From DATARH01 sp050246595 (GTDB taxonomy: Bacteria; Pseudomonadota; Alphaproteobacteria; ATCC43930; CGMCC-115725): a stretch of DNA of 17,312 nucleotides. A program made the position numbers and the translations under genes. Each line of letters begins with the position of its first letter. Positions within the stretch are counted from its first letter, which is position 1. The notes below the pieces were generated by a model that saw nothing but the letters and a program-made list of their open reading frames with translations, had not been told where the DNA came from and did no database searches. Location of the stretch: contig JBFWVT010000098.1 of NCBI GenBank assembly GCA_050246595.1, positions 1 through 17,312 of the forward strand. Direction: 5' to 3'. Shown piece after piece: positions 14,190 to 17,312 of this stretch.

Positions 14190-15178
14190 GCGCCGCCATT
14201 CCGCTGCTGGCGCACGCCATGGCCCCGCTGGCCGAGGCGCTGGCCGACCCATCGGTCGAGGACGTCATGGTGCAGCGCGAGGGCGAAATATGGGTCCGGC
14301 GCGGCGCGGCGACGACACGCCATGACGTGACCGGCCTCTCCTTTGCCGATATCGAGGCCATCGCCATCCTGGCCGGGGCGGTGCGTCATCAAGACGTGGG
14401 CCGCACGCAACCGCTGCTCGCCACCGAGCTGCCGACCGGCGAGCGTCTGCAGGCAGTGCTGCCGCCTTGCGTGAAACCCGGCACGGCGTCGCTGACCATC
14501 CGGCGTGGCTCGACCGAGATGCCCACTCTCGACCAGCTGGCCGCCTCGGGCATCTTCCGCGAGACGCGCCCGCGCCCCGGTGGCCTGTCGCCCCAGGATG
14601 AGGCGTTGCTGGCGCTCTATCGCCGCACTGACTGGGAAGCCTTCCTGCGAGCCTGCGTAAAGGGGCGCAAGACGGTAGCATTTGTCGGCGAGACCGCTTC
14701 CGGTAAGACGCATCAGACCAAAGCGCTGGTTGGCGAAATCCCCCGCGACGAGCGGATCGTTACCGTCGAGGACACCGACGAATGGGGCGGCCTGCCGCAT
14801 CCGAACCGTGTGGCGCTGTTCTATTCGAAGGGCGACCAGGGCGCGACACGGGTCGGGCCAAACGAGCTGGTCGAGGCTGCGTTGCGCATGGCGCCGCGCT
14901 GGCTGCTGGTGCAGGAGCTGCGCGACGGGGCGGCCTTTTCCTTCCTGCGCGCCGTCGCCTCGGGCCATCCCGGCATCACCACCTGGCACGCACCCTCGGC
15001 CGCCACCGCCTTCGACCCGCTCACCCTGATGGTGCGCCAGCATCCGGCCGGCGCGACGCTGCCGAGCGATGACATCCGGCTCCTGTGCCGAAGATTGGTG
15101 GATGTGGTGGTTCATTGCGCCCGCGACGGCGGGCGGTTCGGCATCACCGAGGTGTGGTTCAATCTGGCGGAGGAGTGA
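14186..15178 (+). CDS. virB11: VirB11-like hexameric traffic ATPase
   Basis: This is a 330-residue cytoplasmic ATPase that switches the machine between pilus building and substrate export. The N-terminal domain (1-150) contains DPSVEDVMVQREGEIWV and LPTGERLQAVLPP. Walker A is GETASGKT at residues 168-175, where many homologues have GSGKTT. The Asp box is TVEDTDEWG. The Walker B region reads WLLVQELRDGAAFSFLRAVASG, followed by the conserved HPGITTWHA (His box, where family members often have HGG or HPGSISTTHA). All core residues are present and the length is typical. ATG 14186 overlaps the virB10 stop by four bases (ATGA). A 54-residue membrane protein starts one base after its TGA. Confidence 0.95.
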   Translation: MSAAIPLLAHAMAPLAEALADPSVEDVMVQREGEIWVRRGAATTRHDVTGLSFADIEAIAILAGAVRHQDVGRTQPLLATELPTGERLQAVLPPCVKPGTASLTIRRGSTEMPTLDQLAASGIFRETRPRPGGLSPQDEALLALYRRTDWEAFLRACVKGRKTVAFVGETASGKTHQTKALVGEIPRDERIVTVEDTDEWGGLPHPNRVALFYSKGDQGATRVGPNELVEAALRMAPRWLLVQELRDGAAFSFLRAVASGHPGITTWHAPSAATAFDPLTLMVRQHPAGATLPSDDIRLLCRRLVDVVVHCARDGGRFGITEVWFNLAEE

Positions 15179-15179
15179 C

Positions 15180-15344
15180 ATGTTTCCAGGCGGCGGACTG
15201 CTGGCGTTTCTCAACGGTCGCGTCGGGGCCGGCCTGTTCTTTCTGTTCATCGGCATCGGCGTCTACAGCGTGATTTCCGTGACGGCAGCGGCAATCTGGA
15301 ACGAGATCTGCGCGGCGGCCGGGGCGGTGTTCGGCTGGCAGTGA
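15180..15344 (+). CDS. Small membrane protein between virB11 and virD4
   Basis: This is a 54-residue protein I do not assign to a family. It has one strongly hydrophobic stretch of about 30 residues (VGAGLFFLFIGIGVYSVIS and VTAAAIW), probably one membrane helix or a bent pair, with a Gly-rich N-terminus MFPGGGLLAFLNGRVG and a short end EICAAAGAVFGWQ. ATG 15180 has GGAGGA at 15169-15174 and follows the virB11 stop at one base; the next gene, virD4, starts 13 bases after its stop. The tight spacing and good ribosome site support a real gene in the operon. By position it could help the coupling protein or anchor it to the channel, but that is inference. It does not look like VirB2 because there is no signal peptide cleavage site. 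Confidence 0.7.
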   Translation: MFPGGGLLAFLNGRVGAGLFFLFIGIGVYSVISVTAAAIWNEICAAAGAVFGWQ

Positions 15345-15357
15345 ACGGACATCCATC

Positions 15358-17171
15358 ATGCAAGGCCATCATCCTTCGGCGGCGCTGATCGCAGGCGGCG
15401 CCGCGCTCCCCGTGCTGCTCGCGTTTTGGCTGTGCGGCGCGTCGCTGGTCTTCTGGCAAGCGCTGCTCTTCCTGGAGCCGGTGCATTATGCGGGGCTCGC
15501 CTACTCGCCCTGGATGTGGTGGGAGGCGACGCGCTACTGGGCGCAAAGCTCGCTGTTCCGTCAGCTGCTCCTCGTCTCGGGCGGACTGCCGGCGCTGCTG
15601 ATCAGCGGCGTCATCGTGCGTCTGGTGCTAATGGGCAGGCGCTCGTTCAGACAGGCGCTCTACGGCACAACGCGCTTTGCGACGATGAGGGACGGCAGGC
15701 GGGTCGGCTTAAGCTTCACGGCCGAGCCGCGCGGCGACACGATCATCCTCGGCAAGACGCGCGGATTCCTCGGGATCGGTCAACGCTATGTCGGCCTGCC
15801 CGGCACCGAGCACGTCTTGCTCGCGGCGAAGACCCGGGCGGGCAAGGGTGTCGGGTTCGTCCTTCCAAACGCATTCGTCTGGTCGGAGTCGCTGGTCGTG
15901 CTCGACGTGAAGCGCGAGAACTGGGACGCCACGGCGGGCCATCGGCGGCGCATGGGCCAGGAGGTCTATCTGTTTCAGCCGCTGGCCGAGGACGGGCGCA
16001 CTCATTGCTGGAACCCGCTCGGCGATATCGATGCCTCGCAGCCGGATTACGTCTCGAAGCTTCAGCGTCGCGCGTACGATATTTTTCCGGAGGTTCAGGG
16101 CCGCGAGAAGTTCTGGCAGGACGGCGCGCGTACCGCCTTTCTCGGCATCGCGGTGCTGATCGCCGAGACGCCGGACGAGGCGCTGAACCCGCACGCCGTG
16201 TTCCGCTGGTTCGCCCGGGGCGATGCGGCGGCCGAGCTGGCCCGCCGGATCGAGGGCCGGCGCAAGGCGGGCAACCCGTACAGCCAAACCTGCGTCGATC
16301 TGATCTCCGACTACCTCACCGGCACGGAGGAGGTGGTCAAGGGCGTGCGCAAGCATGTCACCGCCACCATGGGCCTGTGGTTCAACCCAAAGATCGCCGC
16401 CGCCACGTCACGCTCCGACTTCGACCTGAAACAGCTGCGCCGCCGCAGGATGAGCGTCTATGTCGCGGTGATGCCCGCCGATCTCGGCCAGCTCGGTGTG
16501 CTGCTGCGCCTGTTCTTCACCCAGCTTTTCGAGGCCAATACGGACGTGCTGCCGGAGCAGGACGACACGATCCGTCATAAGTGTCACGTGCTGCTCGACG
16601 AGTTCACCTCGATCCCCACCATGCGGCCGCTGGCGAAGGCGGCGGGTTTCGCGGCGGGGTTCGGCTTGCGCTTTTCCTTCGTCGTACAGTCGAAGAACCA
16701 GGTGCGCGAGGAATACAAGGGGCAGGGCGAGGCCAGCTTGCTGGAGAATGTCGGCGCGGAGATCATCTTCGGCACCAATGATCCACAATTGTGCAAAGAA
16801 GCGAGCGAGCGGGCTACGACACGGTGGAGGCGCTCAGCCGCTCGACGCCGCGCTGGATGGCGTGGCTCAGGCCGGATCGACAGAGTGAGACGGCGAGCCT
16901 TCAAAAACGCGCGCTGCTCCTGCCGCAGGAAGTGGCGCGCATGCCCGCTTACCAGGAACTCGTATTCCGTTCGTCCGTCCCGGCATTCCTGCTCAACAAG
17001 TTGCGTTGGTACGACGATCCGGCCTTTGCGCGGCTGAAGCGTCGGCCCCCGCCGGTGCCGGTGGTGAGCTATCAGCTCGCGCGCGATGACGGCACGGTGG
17101 TGATCCCGGTGCCGGGGAGTCAGCAGCCGAAGATCAGGATGCGGCAGGAGACTGCCACGACGGCGCCGTAG
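15358..17171 (+). pseudogene. virD4: VirD4/TraG-type coupling protein, split by a frameshift near 16801-16812
   Basis: This is the coupling ATPase that brings relaxosome-bound DNA to the secretion channel. The first frame starts at ATG 15358, with transmembrane helices at about 10-40 and 68-92. The P-loop is AAKTRAGKGVGFVLPN (Lys163), VirD4-like, with Gly after Lys. The Walker B is VLLDEF (Asp414, Glu415), then VVQSKNQVREEY and IIFGTNDPQLCKEASER, ending about residue 485. From there this frame gives an Arg-rich unrelated tail to a stop at 17035-17037. The family continuation (AGYDTVEALSRSTPRWMAW, then QKRALLLPQEVARMP, QELVF, LRWYDDPAF) is in the -1 frame, open to TAG 17169-17171. The junction is a GCGA tandem repeat; one extra 4-base unit would restore the sequence ASERAGYDTVE. 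Intact, the protein would be about 605 residues. It could be a pseudogene, a slippage variant, a recoded gene or a sequence error. Confidence 0.9.
16801..16812. repeat. GCGA tandem repeat at the virD4 frameshift
   Basis: The sequence reads GCGA-GCGA-GCGG. Loss of one GCGA unit by slippage explains the frame change exactly: adding one unit rejoins the two halves of virD4 without any extra or missing residue in the family pattern. With only two perfect units it is a short tract, so high-frequency switching is not expected. No canonical -1 slippery heptamer is seen in this region. Confidence 0.6.
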
Positions 17172-17312
17172 AGGCCCAAAGGATATTCAGGCACGTTCCG
17201 AGCCTGAAGATCAGCAGTTCGAGTTTGTCGGAGCACGCCAACTGCGCACGCTGCCTCCAAGTGTCCGGTTTGACGGGGTCAACTACATGATTTATGCGGC
17301 GCAGAGTTGGTT
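17172..17312. other. Right-edge region after virD4
   Basis: No gene is supported in these 141 bases. The frame beginning at 17182 is open to the window edge and reads plausibly as protein (for example EFVGARQLRTLPPSVRFDG), but it has no ATG, GTG or TTG in the preceding part; the first ATG is at 17287. It may be a 5'-truncated gene or chance. The stretch 17263-17283 (TGTCCGGTTTGACGGGGTCA and neighbours) reminds me of terminal inverted repeats of IS3-family elements, which I cannot confirm because no partner repeat or transposase is visible. Confidence 0.35.

Noticed and set aside
16771..16815. Programmed -1 ribosomal frameshift in virD4
   Set aside because: No X-XXY-YYZ slippery heptamer is in the overlap and homologous coupling proteins, as I know them, are single-frame; a repeat-unit deletion explains the break better. 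Kept only as an alternative.
1..17312. CRISPR array or tRNA gene
   Set aside because: No regularly spaced direct repeats and no cloverleaf-like segment were seen on reading either strand; this was by eye only.

Overview
The window is GC-rich DNA, by eye well above 60% G+C with strong G/C bias at third codon positions. It looks like an integrative conjugative element or plasmid transfer region from an alphaproteobacterium. That assignment is an inference from codon style and from the layout of the secretion genes. No rRNA, tRNA, integrase, relaxase, origin or CRISPR array was recognised, so neither the element type nor the host is shown directly.

Left part (1-4395), a loose set of unrelated genes. 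On the minus strand, running off the left edge, is the N-terminal half of a RecD2-type DNA helicase. It is divergent from a plus-strand hormone-sensitive-lipase-type alpha/beta hydrolase. Next come a ProQ/FinO-domain RNA-binding protein and a VapBC/FitAB-type toxin-antitoxin pair. The PIN toxin of that pair has lost its last conserved strand to an in-frame TGA. Then follow about 480 bases (3915-4395) in which I recognise no gene.

Right part (4396-17171), a conjugative type IV secretion locus. An XRE-family regulator with a long unrecognised N-terminal region (4396-5391) precedes a short AT-richer leader (5392-5480). The operon then reads virB1-virB2-virB3-virB4-virB5-(eexN-like)-virB6-virB7-virB8-virB9-virB10-virB11-(54-residue membrane protein)-virD4, all on the plus strand. 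Many genes join through 4-base ATGA overlaps or other overlaps, which points to one translationally coupled transcript. The set covers transglycosylase, pilin, ATPases, inner-membrane complex, outer-membrane core and coupling protein, plus a likely entry-exclusion protein.

Two lesions stand out. The coupling protein virD4 is split by a frameshift at about 16801-16812, at a GCGA tandem repeat. The full family C-terminus continues in the -1 frame to 17171. The VapC toxin is shortened by a single stop codon, and the missing tail is still readable just after it. If both are real, the element may be losing function. If the virD4 shift is reversible slippage, it could switch DNA transfer while leaving the channel intact.

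The last 140 bases hold an open frame without a start codon and a sequence reminiscent of an insertion-sequence end. Neither is strong enough to call. I found no clearly new system; the most useful leads are the two lesions, the hybrid regulator with its leader, and the small unassigned proteins.
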